Shown here in pieces: positions 44,101 through 55,600 of a DNA stretch of 64,000 bases. The notes below the pieces were generated by a model. It was not told the DNA's origin. It ran no database searches and saw only the letters and a list, made by a program, of their open reading frames with translations. Positions within the stretch are counted from its first letter, which is position 1. Every line of letters begins with the position of its first letter. Source of the DNA: Bursaphelenchus xylophilus (lineage: Eukaryota > Nematoda > Chromadorea > Rhabditida > Aphelenchoididae); assembly GCA_904066235.2 (NCBI GenBank), contig CAJFCV020000005.1, positions 682,001 to 746,000 of the forward strand, read 5' to 3'. The translations under genes and the position numbers were made by a program.

Positions 44101-45640
44101 TGTCTTTTTTCTCTCTTTCTCTGCGAAATCAAGACGAAGTGTAAAAAACCTATAGCGAAGAGTCTATTCCGGCCACCGGACTCCTCAGTTTGACGTGCGT
44201 CGCACCTCAAACGCTTCATTTCTAAAATTTGCCAACTTTCATTAAAACAGCAGCACTGAGCTATGTTTACAAGGGATTTTCTGTTTACCTTACCCAGACA
44301 ACGAGTAGTTCGCCATGTCGGATTAGCCAAACTTTTTTGCCCGCCAACTCCGGTGCCGAGTGCTCCAGTTTGAAGTGGCGAACAAATTTCTCCAAGAGGT
44401 CAAACGAAGTGACGATGACATCATTTTCGCCAACAAAACCAAACCGCTCACAGTTCCTTTCAGCACAAAAAATTACATTCTTCATGGGCTCCCATTTGTT
44501 CCAGAACACTCGATTTGCAAGGCTGAAAATGCGGAAAAAATGTATGCATTACAATCGACCAAAAATGTAGTCGCTTTTTTTTTTGTCTGTCGGGAAAATA
44601 ATGAGCACTTTGTCGCATCGAAAAATGGACAATTGCAAGGCGCGAGGAATCCACATTATTTTCACGACAGATTGATCCTACTTTTTTCATAAAGTGCGTG
44701 GACTTTGACCATTTTTTCGAGGTTGCACTGTGTGAAAAGCAGCAAAATGGTGGGACAAATAGCGTAAAAAAGGCCATTTAAATAAGTTACATACGTCTTT
44801 TTCGTATCTTGAAATTCGTTGTGAAGAGTTTCACAGCAATAAAAATCATGACTCACTCTGCAAACGCCTCTTTCCAAGTCTCACCCGGAAGTCGGTAGAT
44901 TTGATTTCGACAGCATCGTCGTTTGTAAAGGACCTCAATTGCCAAGGGAGAGAGGCTTTTGTGGACTGTTATAAAGTTTAGTAGAGTTGTGTCGTCCAAA
45001 TAGCCAATGATTCGTGTCCAAACCTACAAAAAATTACTGTGGCATCTCTGTACAACAAAACCTCTCTATAACAAATTTCCTTTTTTTTGGCCCATTCGTT
45101 GTATAAGGGTTTGCAACCATCGTTCAACAGAGACCTCTATTCAACGAACCCTTGTACTAGGACCAAACCTCTATATAACAAACAATATAGGGCCAGGTAA
45201 ACTTCTATGTAATGAAAACCCCTCTAGAACAAAATTTCTTTTTTTAACCCCTGCGATTTGTTGTACAGAGGTTTGCACGTTAAGATCTCTCTACAACGAA
45301 CTTTTGTACTAGGACGAAACCTCTCTATAACCAACCATATCAATACTCTCAAACGTCAATTTTAATTGCCAAATATGTCTCTATAGAGCGAAGTCTATGT
45401 ATAACAAATTTTTCTTGTTCTTTTGTGAGTTGTTGTACAGAGGTTTGTACATTAAGACTCTGTTTAACAACACCTCTCATGAAATTCCAAAAGCCAATTT
45501 TAGAGGCGAAAGGAGACCTCTGTACAACGAAACCTTATAAACAATTATTTTCCCACTGAGATTCATTGTTCAAAGATTTAGCCGCATTATTGTAGTAAAA
45601 AACTTACTTTATGGCCAAGATTGACTGGCTCTAATGCCAT
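41105..45640 (-). CDS. F-box-like / beta-propeller-like protein C
   Basis: Seven minus-strand exons, all phases agreeing: 45608-45640, 44857-45023, 44294-44522, 43140-43491, 42231-42382, 41321-41531 and 41105-41208, giving 415 aa. Exon 1 encodes MALEPVNLGHK. Exon 2 (167 nt) carries the best F-box-like match (VWTRIIGYLDDTTLLNFITV, then LYKRRCCRNQIYRLPGETW). Propeller-like blocks follow: RFGFVGENDVIVTSFDLL, KLFNAYDQSVHYADVNGD, EHLIFYHDGGALRVYN, IHGRYG and ENLVWLTALRPHGE. The last exon (GRVVCKAMDRTLSTERPHYF, then ELYRELRNTVRET) aligns with the last exon of gene B, which fixes the donor GTGAGT at 41315-41320. F-box proteins link substrates to SCF ligases; the target is unknown. Introns carry MITEs and a tandem array. 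Confidence 0.8.
41553..42041. mobile_element. two adjacent 245-bp-family MITEs
   Basis: 41553-41815 is complete (ACAGTGGGGGACCTGATCCA to GGTCCCCTACTGTA). 41819-42041 lacks the first about 40 bp of its left arm but has the same right end, so one probably inserted into the other. They lie in an intron of gene C. Confidence 0.7.
42442..43120. repeat. MITE and GGGAAGTACTT-family foldback in an intron of gene C
   Basis: 42442-42600: 36-bp-family ends with interior CATCGCTGCTGAGAAAATGA. 42603-42650: GC-rich AGCCGGGCCGAAGAG block. 42665-43120: diverged foldback (AAGTACATCAAGTGCAACAC at the left, CAAAATCTCAGTGTCGAAGT at the right). Confidence 0.55.
43680..43915. repeat. inverted 36-bp array in an intron of gene C
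   Basis: About six units of CCACATTATTTTCCCGACAN with spacers like ATATCGGAAAAT. Single units recur near 44585 (forward) and 44655 (inverted). Confidence 0.75.
45040..45560. repeat. CCTCTNTATAACAAA / TTGTACAGAGGTTT tandem repeat, intron 1 of gene C
   Basis: About four diverged units of roughly 120 bp, each containing ACCTCTCTATAACAAA, TTGTTGTACAGAGGTTTGCA and TTGTACTAGGACCAAACC. A single unit lies near 42060-42130. Confidence 0.6.
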
Positions 45641-45994
45641 TTTCGATCTCAACAGCTCGATTAAACGAAATGAATCTGGAAATCAGCTGCTTGGTGATTC
45701 ATAGCAATCCCCTCGCTCTGGTTGAATCAACAGAGGAACAATGCGAGGCCACGACGCAATCTCTCCATTTTTAACGCCTTTTACTTTGATTTACGACGAA
45801 TAAAGACAAACATTTTGTGTACATAAATGATCGTTTCGCCGATTATGTCAAACGCCTGTTTGCCGCTGCTGAACAGATGTTCCGTGAGCGAAGAAGCTAC
45901 AGATTTGGGGAGGATAGGTTGCTTCGAGAATAGGGTACCCATCGGATAGGTAACTTAGAGGTTACCTTTTACCAAAAAAAAAAAAGAAAAAAAA

Positions 45995-46290
45995 ATTTTT
46001 GAAATGTTTTCGCTTCGGGACTTGCAAAAAAAAGAATTTTTTGTGAAATTTGAATAAAATTTTGAAATGTTTTTGTTTCGGGACATGGAAAAAAGGTTAT
46101 CTTGTGAAATTTGAACAAAATTTTGAAATGTTTTTGCTTCGGGACCTGGAAAAAAGGATTTTTTGTGAAATTTGAACAAAATTTTGAAATGTTTTTGCTT
46201 CGGGACCTGGAAAAAAGGATTTTTTGTGAAATTTGAACAAAATTTTGAAATGTTTTTGCTTCGGGAGTGGAAAAAAGATTTATTTGGAAA
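45995..46290. repeat. 60-bp tandem array (TTGCTTCGGGACCTGGAAAA)
   Basis: Five units with GAAATGTTTTTGCTTCGGGA followed by TTTTTTGTGAAATTTGAACA. The same unit forms part of the arms of the foldback at 11955-12975. Confidence 0.75.
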
Positions 46291-46698
46291 ATTTAACAAA
46301 TTTTCAATTACGAAACTCAGAATTGATAAAGGCATGGACAAAATGTCAAATTGGTAAATTTTTAAAATTTCGGTTTCATCGTAAAAGAAGAAACAATAAA
46401 ACATTCGCGCCAATTGAATGAAAAAAATACTATGCATAAATGAAGCAATATTACGGTATTCAAGAGACCGAAAAGCACCTTCAGACCGGTTTTTTCAAAA
46501 TTTGATCTTTTTTCCAAGTTCTAACCATCAGCGCGGCATACGGTTTCTTTGAAAAACAACAGCGTCGCATCTGAGCATCCGGATCGGTCCTTAAGATTGC
46601 GACCGGCCACAAAGACTTTGTGGAGGCAGCCTCTGCCCCGAATGAAGTTATGACAAGCCACAACTTCCTTCATTCAGCTCATTTCTCCTCGCAAAGGG

Positions 46699-46855
46699 AT
46701 GACGGTTTATTTTTCTAAAGTTGTTGCTATCTTCTTCTTGCATTCCACTGTTTTGTCCCAACGTTGTGGTGTTGCAGAATCCTCGGATAGAATTGTGTTT
46801 GAAGTTCAAATTGGCTTTTGTGGAAGAGGAGACATCGTATGTTGGACCTGGAAAA
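46699..46855 (+). CDS. orphan first exon of a secreted protein (partial)
   Basis: ATG at 46699 opens MTVYFSKVVAIFFLHSTVLS, a good signal peptide. It is followed by a Cys-containing mature start (RCGVAESSDRIVFEV, then FCGRGDIVCWTWK). A donor A|GTATGT lies at 46855-46861. Immediately downstream, a decayed foldback repeat begins (46890-47215) and no continuing exon was found, so the gene may be broken by the insertion or continue beyond a long intron. No family is recognised. Confidence 0.4.
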
Positions 46856-46889
46856 GTATGTGGTAGGAAACGACATTATCGAAACTTGT

Positions 46890-47755
46890 GATGAATTTTT
46901 GTTTTTGTATAAACATTACACTTTACGGTAGAAATAGGTATGACACTTTTCATGTCGAAATTCGGCAAAGAGAGGCTAAACGCGGAGAGCGGACATAGAG
47001 GAAAACGCTTTTTGGCCATAACTTTGCCAGTTTCGTGCGGAAAAAATTGATTTTTTGTGGAAGCATTACACTTTACGGTAGAAATAGGCATGGAACTTTT
47101 CGTGCCGAAATTCGGTAAAAAGTCTGATATTTTCGCCAACTTTTGATTAAAAAATCTTGGCTGTTTCTGCAAAGCGCGATCTAGAATTCTCGCATGTACT
47201 ATAGAAAAAACTATCCTAAATAAGCATGGCTGCAAAACCGGGCCAGCCCGGCCCGGGCCGCAGGCCCGGGCTTAAATCTCCAAGCCCGGCCCGGGACCGG
47301 GCTTGGAAAATTTGGAAAGCCCGGCCCGGTTCGGCCCGGAAAATTTTTATACTGGGCTGGAAAGAAAGAAAGCCGACATGAAAGGAAAATTATGACAAAA
47401 GTTTGCAAAATGTAAAGAAAAATTTAGCAAAACCTAGGTACATAAGATCACTTTACGTTTGCTATCAGCATTGTGTTTGAAAAAATGAAAAATTATGTCG
47501 AAAAAGCTTCGCACTTGGGGTATGTCCCTGTAAATTCGGGGTGTCCCAAATTTTTGGTTCCACTTATTAAAACACAGTCGAAGTACTCCAAGTGCGACGC
47601 TCCGATTTTAATGAAACGTTGCACACACTTCAGGCATGTTCCATATAGTAATTACACGAAATTTTAGCTCGCGCTTTGCAGACGCAGCCGAGATATTCAA
47701 CGATTTTTCGGCCGAGAGAGTACGTGAAATGTGGAGAGCGGTCAGAGAGAACATC
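46890..47755. repeat. decayed GGGAAGTACTT-family copies and GC-rich block
   Basis: 46890-47215 holds two overlapping partial copies (ACACTTTACGGTAGAAATAGG occurs twice). 47225-47345 is CCCGGCCCGGGCCGCAGG-type GC-rich repeat. 47570-47755 is a half element (AAGTGCGACGCTCCGATTTT to GAGAGCGGTCAGAGAGAAC). Confidence 0.55.
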
Positions 47756-48458
47756 CAAAAACTTTTTTTTATTTCTTTATTAATTGTAAAAAGTAATAGC
47801 TGTAAATTGTAATAGCAATGACAAAATTAGACAAAATTTGTTTACTCACAAAGACACAGTTAAATATTCGTTAGCCTAATTTTTATAGCGAATTGACGAA
47901 AAAAATTTCGGGAGAAAAAATGGGAAGGCACAAAAATTAAAAAAAATCAAAAAAAAATCTCAACTACGAACAAAAAAAATCGATTTTTTGGGCGGTTCCG
48001 ATTTTTCAATGGACATGGAGAGTTTTTTGACAGACAATTTCTAAAATTTTAGCCAAAATTGGACGGATTTTCAAAAAAAAAAAAAAAAAAATTTTTAATC
48101 TCAAAAAAAAATATTTTATCAGCTGCCAAAAAAATTTTATGGCCTTTACTCAACATTAAATTAAATTTTACGCATTTTCAAAAAAAAATTAAAATTCGAA
48201 AAAAATTTCAAAAAAAAAATTAAAAAAAAAATTTCTTCAATTTTTCGAAATTACAGTAATCCCAACCATCTCGAAACTCATTTTCAGACCAAAAACCCTC
48301 TTTTTTCAAAAAAAATTTTTAAAAAAATAAAAAAAAATCCAAAAAAATCAAAAAAATTTTCTAAAAATCCCGAAAATCCAAAAAAAAATTACTTTTACCA
48401 GTTAACAAGACGATATTACAGTAGCGAAAAAAAACATTACAATGGAACTATTGGTGAA
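47756..48458. other. very AT-rich spacer downstream of gck-3
   Basis: Mostly poly-A runs with interrupted AAAATTT motifs. Likely includes the gck-3 3' UTR near 48400-48458. Nothing else was recognised. Confidence 0.5.
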
Positions 48459-51355
48459 TTAGTCGATGAGGGAGAGTTGGGCGAAGCCGGTTAGGGTGCG
48501 TTCGTCGGGGGCTTCGTTGGGGGCGAGGCCCGAGTTCAGGGCGAACGTGATCGATTTCTTGTCCGACTTCTTTTGGGCCAGGTCGATGAGTTTTTGGAGG
48601 TTGGCGGCGACTACTACCAGGTCGTGGCCGTCGATCAGTTCGGCGGTGACCAGCTCGTGAGCAATTCCATCTACGGTGTCCGTTTGGGGCGTGTAATCGA
48701 ACTTGATATCGTTCAGTTCGCGCTGTTGATTTCGGACTCTGAGTACCTGAAATCGAGAGAATATACTTCGAATCTCATTTTAAACTGATTTAACAATCGA
48801 TTTTCTAACAAACCAATATCAAATTTCAAAATTTTAAAAATAAATTTAAAAAAAAAAAAAATTTTTTGGTGGTCTAAAATAAGTACTCTAGAATAAAAAT
48901 ACATAATATACAATCCTGAAAAGCGATCCCCCATCGCTTTTCTAACAAAAATTATCTCAAAAAATAAAATTTTTTTTTTGTCAAATATACCTAAAGTAAT
49001 ATCCCAAACCCTTGCAAATTCCTTCTAGCCTCTTCTCATCCCACCACAAACCCATACTCTTCATTTTACATCAACTCATTCCACTCAACACCCAAAAATC
49101 AAAAAAAAAACTCCAAAATTTTCCAACCTTGCCTAAGGTAATATCCCAGATCCTCAAAAATCGCTCTAAAATCCCTCCAATCCCATATCAACCCATCTTA
49201 TTCCCTTTTATACATCCTCAAACCCATTTCATTCCCTCATCATCTCCCTTCTTACCAAATTCAGCGTCTGCGGGGCGGTTTGAGCCGTCTGAACTGGGGC
49301 TTGTATTGTCTGTTCAATAGTTCCTCGCTGAGCCCGATTCGCCGACTGGATTGTTCCTTCAGGCTCGGAGTCCGAGTCCGGGGAGTCGTATTCGAACTCC
49401 CAGTTTCCGTCCTTGTCCTTCTTCAGCTTTCCGCTGGCCACTTTTTTCGGGGCCGACACCGTCGGCTGCGGGGTTGAGCCGAGGTTTTCGATCAAAGAAT
49501 GGACCAAATAGCTCTTGTCCTTGGCCTTCTTGAAGAACGAGTACTTCAGGAGCTCGGCGGCGGTGGGGCGTTTCGTCGGGTCCTTCTAAAATACGATCAA
49601 AATAGGATTTTTCACAAAAAAATTAAAAAAATTTTGGGAAAAGTCAAATTTCTTATCAAAAAATCCAAAAAATCCCTTTTCCCAAAAACCCCCTCCAAAA
49701 TCTCCAATTTTTACCTGTAAACAATCCTTGATCACATGTCGGAAGCTCTTTCCGTATGCTTTATACTGGTCCTTTCTTTCGGCGTTAGTTTCCAAGTTCG
49801 GAGGGTCGTTTTGAAGGGTCATCATGAGGACCTTCATTGGTGGATATTTATGATAAGGTGCGGTTCCTGTCGCCAGCTCAATGCAGAGGATGCCAAAACT
49901 CCAAATGTCGGCTTTGAAGTCGTATCCTTGGACCTGTTCCATCACTTCTGGGGCCTGGAAATAAAATTTTTTATTAATTTTAGAGAAAATGTCTAGTACA
50001 ATATAAAATAAGGTCCCAAAGTGTTTAAAAAATTCAATTCTTCCTAGACCAACCCTTCAAAAAGGACAACAGGTCCACAATAGACAATAATCACCCAAAA
50101 CAGAGACAAAAAATTTGCATTTACTGATCAAACAACCTTATTTTAGTCAAAATCCCAAAATTTTTCAAAAAATCTCAAATCTCCCTTCAAAAATCAAAGC
50201 AAATTTCATGAATTTTATTCTCAAATTAAACAATTATTTCTATTTATCACTTCCCTTCCATCAAACATCATTTTCAAAAATCAAAAAAAAAATTTTAATT
50301 TATGGTCAAAAAACCTCATACCTCCTCAAAAAATCTCAAATTTCTCCGCAAAAATCACAAAACCGGCTGTCGCCATCAACTACAAAAAAAATCTAGACTC
50401 CATTCCACACCTTCTAATCCACTTACCATCCAGCACGGGGTGCCGACAAACGTGTGACGGACCTTTTGGCGGCTGAGGTCGCCTCCGCTGGCGGCCAGCC
50501 ATCCCGACACGCCAAAGTCGGCGATTTGGACGGTTCCGTCCGAACTCAACAAGATGTTGCCGGCCTTGATGTCTCTGTGGATCTGTCCCGACGAGTGAAA
50601 GTAGTCCAGGCCGCGCAGGACTTCCTTCAAAACCGTGGCGATCGTGACTTCGTCCAGGACGCCGTACGCCGCCTGCTCTTTGCCCATCAGCTTGATCTTG
50701 CGTTTCAGGATGTCCAGCATGGAGCCGCAGTTCAGCAGGCGCATCACCACCCACAGTTCCTCTTGGACCACGAAGGACGTGAAGTAATTCACGACGTTCG
50801 GGTGATGGCAGAGGCTCATCGCCTGGATTTCGTGGCTCAGCTCGTCCACCGAGGTTTGGCACTTCTCCAGGTTAATGCATTTTATGGCACAGTACTCGGC
50901 GCGGGGTTTGCAGAACGCCTGGAGCGAGGAATTGAGTAAAAATTCTCGAGAAAAAATCGAAAATTTTTTAAAAATCCAAAAAATTTTCAGCAAAAAATTT
51001 CACTTTTTCTTCAAAAAACCAAAAATTAAGCCTTCCAAAAGGCTTGCAGCACCAAATATCACCCATAACAACTCTGAAAAATCAAAAATTTCTCGAATTT
51101 TCGTGTAAAACATCAAATTTTCCCCAAAAATCCCTTTCAATTTCCAAAATCCCGCTCAAAACTCACTTTATAGACGGTTGCAGTGGCTCCGATTCCGATG
51201 GCATCTTGTAGGTCGTAGTCGCTTCTCGCGTTGGGCCAATAATTCGGCTGCGCGGTGAGATTCGGGCTGGACGAGGAGGCCAAGTTCGAATCCGCTTGCA
51301 GGTTCGACGCGTGGACCAGGGTCGAGGTGGACGAAGCTGTGCGCATCTCTGCCAT
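48459..51355 (-). CDS. gck-3: GCK-3 / SPAK-OSR1 family Ser/Thr kinase
   Basis: Five phase-0 exons: 51167-51355, 50427-50918, 49715-49954, 49256-49585 and 48459-48746, giving 512 aa. Germinal-centre-kinase VI protein. WNK kinases phosphorylate its T-loop and it then phosphorylates cation-chloride transporters; in C. elegans it inhibits the CLH-3 chloride channel during volume control. Seen: Gly-rich loop [11 protein letters not shown] (about 53-63), catalytic Lys in CAIK (76), HRD (177-179), DFG (197-199), WNK-site T-loop [15 protein letters not shown] with Thr about 219, and subdomain motifs through [19 protein letters not shown] Ser/acidic linker follows ([10 protein letters not shown]), then the conserved C-terminal domain ([19 protein letters not shown] to LTGFAQLSL) that binds RFxV/I peptides. 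All key residues are present. It is shorter than my memory of the C. elegans protein, mainly in the linker. Codon use is GC-rich relative to the surroundings. Confidence 0.96.
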
Positions 51356-51369
51356 TCAACTGCAAACAT

Positions 51370-51540
51370 CCGCCCATCAAAATTTGTAAATTTTCCCAAA
51401 ATTTGTAAATTTTCCAAAAATTTGTAAATTTTCCAAAAATTTGCAACATTTTCCAAAAATTTGTAAATTTTCCAAAAATTTGTAACATTTTCCAAAAATT
51501 TTTCCAAAAAATCGAAATATATCTCCAAAAAAACACAAAT
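51370..51540. repeat. short tandem AAATTTGTAAATTTTCCAAA repeat in the gck-3 5' intron
   Basis: Seven or more about 17-bp units (AATTTGTAAATTTTCCAAAA) with small variants, immediately upstream of the coding start. Confidence 0.7.
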
Positions 51541-51566
51541 TACTGTAACCACCAACCCCAACTCAC

Positions 51567-51640
51567 CTTAGCTGATGACTAGAGAGTGATACCCGTTCTG
51601 GATGTGGTCCTAGACGAGTGGGTTTTGAGGAAAACCCCGA
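51567..51640 (-). other. gck-3: possible 5' UTR exon of gck-3
   Basis: On the minus strand, CATCAGCTAAG|GTGAGTTG is a good donor 210 bp upstream of the start codon, and GATGTTTGCAG lies 5 bp before the ATG as acceptor. The upstream limit of the exon is not defined. It could instead be a trans-splice acceptor site alone. Confidence 0.4.
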
Positions 51641-51649
51641 AAGTCGACG

Positions 51650-52650
51650 GTGCCTTGATGGGACCGCAAACTCTTCCGGATTTGGTCGATTTCACAGTAA
51701 GCCAGACTGTCCGAAGCTCTCAATTGTATTGAAAACTGAAAACAGCTTCTTGTTCAGGCGATGCGAAGCTAATTCAGCGAATAAATCTATATATAAGATC
51801 ACGAAAAACAAAAAGTGCATCTTGGTGTCTAGTGTAATATAAATTTATCTATATATTGGTCACGACAGAAGCAAAATTAAAACTTTTTGTTGCAACTCAT
51901 AACTTATGACCTAATAGTCATAATTTCTCAAAACTACCTCTTTTGACTTTCTCTGATTTCAAAAATCATCAATTAAATTATACTACCTAGTCTAATATAA
52001 ATTGATACATAACTCAAAACTCAAAGACCCAATTCGGAAAATCAGCTATCAAGAGAACCCTTATGCCTCTCTAAACATATATTCAAAATTTCTCCCGACC
52101 CAGTCCCCTCTTACCCCATCCACGATCATTTTTCAAAAATCGCGCCGCGACGCGAGAAATTTCAAAAAAAGTCCGGACAAATCGAGTAATTTCACCGTAA
52201 TAAACGGATCACATCATTGAAGACATCACAAATTGCATGTAAAACTCTTGCTTTATTCAAAAATAATTATCACATTAGACATATCGAGCAAAATAAATAA
52301 AACTTATCTTAGACTGACCGGCGGACAAAACATCACCGAAAAAATGCTAAGTGTTGGGGATATAGTCGGAACCGCATATGTAATACTCAAAAAATCTGCT
52401 TGGGATTATTCTAACTACTGTTTGGATTACTGTAATATTACTCTAATCACAGGAATCGCCAAAAAAATCTTGAAAAATCAAAAAAAATCCCAAAAAGGGG
52501 AACTGATGTAAAATTGAAAAAAAACAAGTTGAATATAACAAAATATGCTAGGATGTTGGCAACTCTCTAGTTGGAAGACACTTTAGACAAACTGTTGAAT
52601 AAATTAGGCGCTCAAATTGGGGAGAGAAACGCGTCTTTCGACCCGCAAAA
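51650..52650. other. intergenic region between snx-6 and gck-3
   Basis: AT-rich. No repeat family, RNA gene or exon recognised. It should hold the gck-3 promoter and the snx-6 3' end. Confidence 0.5.
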
Positions 52651-55600
52651 TTAGGTCGATTGGCCGTCTTTTAGGGCGGAAAGCATCGATTGGAGCAGTG
52701 AGAGTTTGTTCTGAAACATAATAAAATGCACTTTAGACGTCGTAAATCCCTTTTTTACATCACAATAAACCATCTTTATTCACAAAATCGTCAAAGAGAA
52801 TCGGTTTTTGATCAAATTTAGCTCACAAGGGAAGTACTTTTACGGGGTACGCAGTTACAGGCCGAGACATATGTCAAAAAACCGCAAAATTTTTCTGATT
52901 CAGAAAATGTAAAAACTAGCTGCCAATTTTGGTTTGTGAGGGCGAAAAAATCCTCAGAACTTTTCTCGCAACACCACGCAAATGCCTTTTTGGCCAAGTT
53001 TTTACCAAATCAAACGCTTTGTTTAGAGCTGAAGTAAACCCTGGCATCTTGACAAGCCTTAAAATATCAAATTTGATTAAAAACGCCCCTTTTTTATATT
53101 GGAACTGCTAATTTTAATTAGCGGTTCCAATATAAAAAAAGTTCAAATTTGATATTTTTAAGGCTTGTCGAGATGCCAGGGTTTACTTTAGCTCCAAAAA
53201 AGCTTTAGAATTGGTAAAAACTTGGTCAAAAAGGCAGCGTGGTGTTGCGAGAAAAGTTCTGAGAATTTTTTCGCCCTTACAAACCAAAATTGGGCAGCTA
53301 ATTTTTACATATTCTGAATCAGAAAAATTTTGCGAATTTCTTGATACATGTCTCGACCTGTAACTCCATACCCCGTAGAAGTACTTTCCTTGTAAAAAAA
53401 GCAAATTTTCTGACTTTTCGGCCAAAACCACGTCCAAAACTTATGGCCAATCCCGTATACCGCCATCTACTGCCATGGTATTCTTTCCTAACCCCTTTTC
53501 GCATCAAATCACTATCATTTTTCCAATCAATTCCCCCGTTTCCGCTTATAAATTTCCCTCAAAACTGATAAATTCTCCCCATTGCCAAATAATTTTTGAA
53601 AATTCCTGGGAAATTTCCGATAAGCCCAACCGTAGCGGCCAGCCCATCAGTGTTATCAATCCCATGATCGCGGAAAAACGGCTCACGTCGGGGTGCGCTT
53701 TGAATAAATTTTCCAATTCCGAATAGTCTAAACTTAACGCAAATCCCCTCCGGCTATACTATGACGGGGTTCGGGAGTGTAGTCCAAAACGCGTTTCGAG
53801 AGAACCGCTCTCAATGAGCCGATAAAAATCATATCAATTTCACGCTTTTTTCTTGTGCCCTCTAGAAAAAAAACTTTTTTTAAAACGAAAACCCCGCTCA
53901 AAATTTAATAGTAAAAGTGTCACAAGTTCGTCCAATAAACTTGTTACGGGCTGTTGGTCGAGCAATCAGGCGTATTATGACCTATTTTAGCAAAGAGTTT
54001 ACGAAATTCAGCGCTTTTCAGTGATTTTTGATTCTTTACCGGGCGCAGCTCGCGGAAACAAACTACCCAAAAATCGCAAAAAATCGAATGTATAAACCTC
54101 CCCAGCATCTTTCCAGCTCTAAACTTACCTTTTCATCCCCATTCTAAGGCGCAATCTGTCAAATTTAAATTTATCCTCGGGCGCAGCTCGCCATTCTCAA
54201 AAATCGCTAAAACTATATAAGTCCGAAAACAAAACGTTCCCCCAAAAGCTACTAAACGCCTTTTTAGGCCTATCTAAATTGTCTCCAACTCTTTTCCAGG
54301 GCGCAGTCTGCCATTTTTACTAATCTTTTCTTCTGGTCCTTACCTTGGAATGCTTCACTTCGAGTTCAGCCAGATCATTGAGATTCTTCTTGAACGCATC
54401 CACGCGCCTTTTCTTCAAATCCACCAACTCTTTTTTCGCTTGCGTTGTGATTGCGTCAAACTTCTTGTTGGCTTCGGTTTGTTCGGCTTCGGCTCTGACA
54501 ATGTCCTTGTTCTTGCCCCGGGCCCTTTCCAGATTCTTGTTGGCGGCTTCGTAATTCGCGAGGCAGCGGAGTCGGCGATAAAGGAGGTCCTGAAGTCACA
54601 GTAATCAATAGTAACCCCAAATTTCGGGGAGTATTTTCCAAAAATTATATTACACTAGACAAAAAGTTCAAATCTTTACCTTTCCAGCTTGAGATTCTCT
54701 CATGAAATATCTAAGGGTGTCCGCTAGCTTCAGTTCTTCATCCGTTCCCACTCTAGCTTCCAGTTTCTTCAGGCGTTCCAGCATGTCCGTAATACGGCTC
54801 AAAAAGTATCCAAACTCCTTATCACCATTCGCGGCTTCCAAACTGCCGTATTTTTCCAGCTGATTGGCCAGTTTTGCGTACGAATCGGCAACATCTACAA
54901 TCAACAAGGCCTGTTACTGTCAACGAAATCCCAAAACTCATAAAAAAACACGTCAAAAAATCGAGTTTTATCCAAAAAATTCACAAAATTCGCATTTCCT
55001 CTCAAAAAAGCTCAAAATCCTTACTTTTCCTCAGTTTACAGCTCTTATCCGCTTTATGCGTGGCTTCCCGGACATGAGTGTGATACTCCAATAAGTAATT
55101 TCGTTCGCGGTCGAAGAATTCGTCCACATCCCTCTGAAAAGACAATAAAAATCAGCTGCATTTGATATTATTCATGTTCCAGCATCGTGATTATGATACA
55201 TCACGGCGTGACGTTGCTCAAATCACATGGTTTTTGCAATTGCCGAATTCATTTCAATGGGCTTCTCATGAATTTTCCTTTATAATTTGATCAAACTCTA
55301 GCTTTTTGTTTTAGCTTCCCATTATTAGCGCCTATGACAGCAAAAAAGTTTTATCTCAAATCTTCCCATACAGTGAGGGACCTGTCCAGCGGCAAAAAAC
55401 GTACCATTCCGCATCCGGGAAGCATCAAAAATGTGGAAAAACGCTTCCCTCTCCATGTGAAAAAACTTCGTTTTGAAGGGCGCGCTCTTTCCCTCACAAA
55501 GGAGCGTGCGCGCTTTTGAAATCTGAGTTTTTTCACTTGGAGAGGGAAGCATTTTGCCACATTTTTGATACTTCCCGGATGAAAAATGGTACGTTTTTTG

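Noticed and set aside
48747..49255. Missing exon in the gck-3 linker
   Set aside because: The join at LNLV|LRVRN reproduces the conserved start of the C-terminal domain exactly and no good exon lies between.
53720..53850. Possible structured RNA (CTCCGGCTATACTATGACGG region)
   Set aside because: It looked RNA-like at first because of GC content in an AT-rich intron, but no tRNA boxes, snoRNA boxes or stable paired structure could be confirmed by eye.
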